From CAZEGV01 sp964511645 (lineage in GTDB: Bacteria > Bacteroidota > Bacteroidia > Cytophagales > JAAEPT01), in contig CAZEGV010000017.1 in the NCBI GenBank assembly GCA_964511645.1, positions 1-42,036 of the forward strand: a DNA stretch of 42,036 nucleotides, written 5' to 3'. Positions 41,963 through 42,036 of the stretch are shown here, in pieces. The position numbers were made by a program, and so were the translations under genes. Each line of letters starts with the position of its first letter. Position 1 is the first letter of the stretch. The notes beneath the pieces are model-generated. The model worked only from the letters and a program-made list of their open reading frames with translations. It did no database searches and was not told where the DNA came from.

Positions 41963-42036
41963 GAATTTATACCATTTTAATTATAAGACAAGTCATTTAT
42001 CCTGTTTGTTTTTACACTCTCTTCGTTAAAATAATT

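Overview
This window comes from a Bacteroidota chromosome, most likely a flavobacterium-like marine or aquatic member. The DNA is AT-rich, Shine-Dalgarno sequences are mostly absent, and several promoters carry the Bacteroidota -7 box TAnnTTTG. The gene content fits: type A and type B C-terminal domains of the type IX secretion system (T9SS), a PorP/SprF-family protein, the gliding ABC transporter GldA-GldF-GldG, a two-component-regulator-type propeller protein and a single-chain glycine decarboxylase. No tRNA, rRNA, CRISPR array or intact insertion sequence was seen.

Layout. 1-2417: a gene-tail remnant, then a secreted serine protease overlapping a small outer-membrane barrel. 2446-3166: a HigBA toxin-antitoxin locus whose toxin is frameshifted in a T run. 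3241-9561: mixed housekeeping genes: a PhyH dioxygenase, parE, a plasmid pRiA4b ORF-3-like gene, the convergent pair kdsB and NfeD protease, and a TTG-started unknown. 9558-10409: a LysM protein. 10421-10559: an intergenic inverted-repeat element.

10682-13646 is a tight run of seven genes: cytoplasmic rhodanese, lipoprotein rhodanese, cysteine-rich membrane protein, HMA metal-binding protein, thiopurine-methyltransferase-like enzyme, sterol-desaturase-like membrane enzyme and a small membrane protein. A clear terminator closes it. It is followed by a propeller/SpoIIE-phosphatase sensor, a Crp/Fnr regulator and a DUF2892 membrane protein, closed by a second terminator. The composition suggests a sulfane-sulfur, thiol or soft-metal stress module; this is inference.

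18191-24489: a giant PKD-repeat surface protein with a type B C-terminal domain, translationally coupled to its PorP/SprF-like partner. Its central part is built from exact-period duplications (A-BC-BC-A-BC), and one PKD domain is split by a PA14 domain. 24497-28123: yebC and gcvP on the minus strand. 28319-30683: an AAA/DUF4143 ATPase and a secreted lipoprotein lipase-like hydrolase. 30770-33964: three exported proteins of unknown function lying between a second copy of the intergenic repeat and a third, degenerate repeat region. 34099-38768: the gldA-gldF-gldG-trpD-unknown operon. 38905-41962: a T9SS type A surface protein and a small putative lipoprotein.

Most noteworthy for follow-up are the repeat family with conserved ends and copy-specific self-complementary arms, the sulfur/thiol module with its two-cysteine Crp/Fnr regulator, and the modular duplication in the PKD protein.
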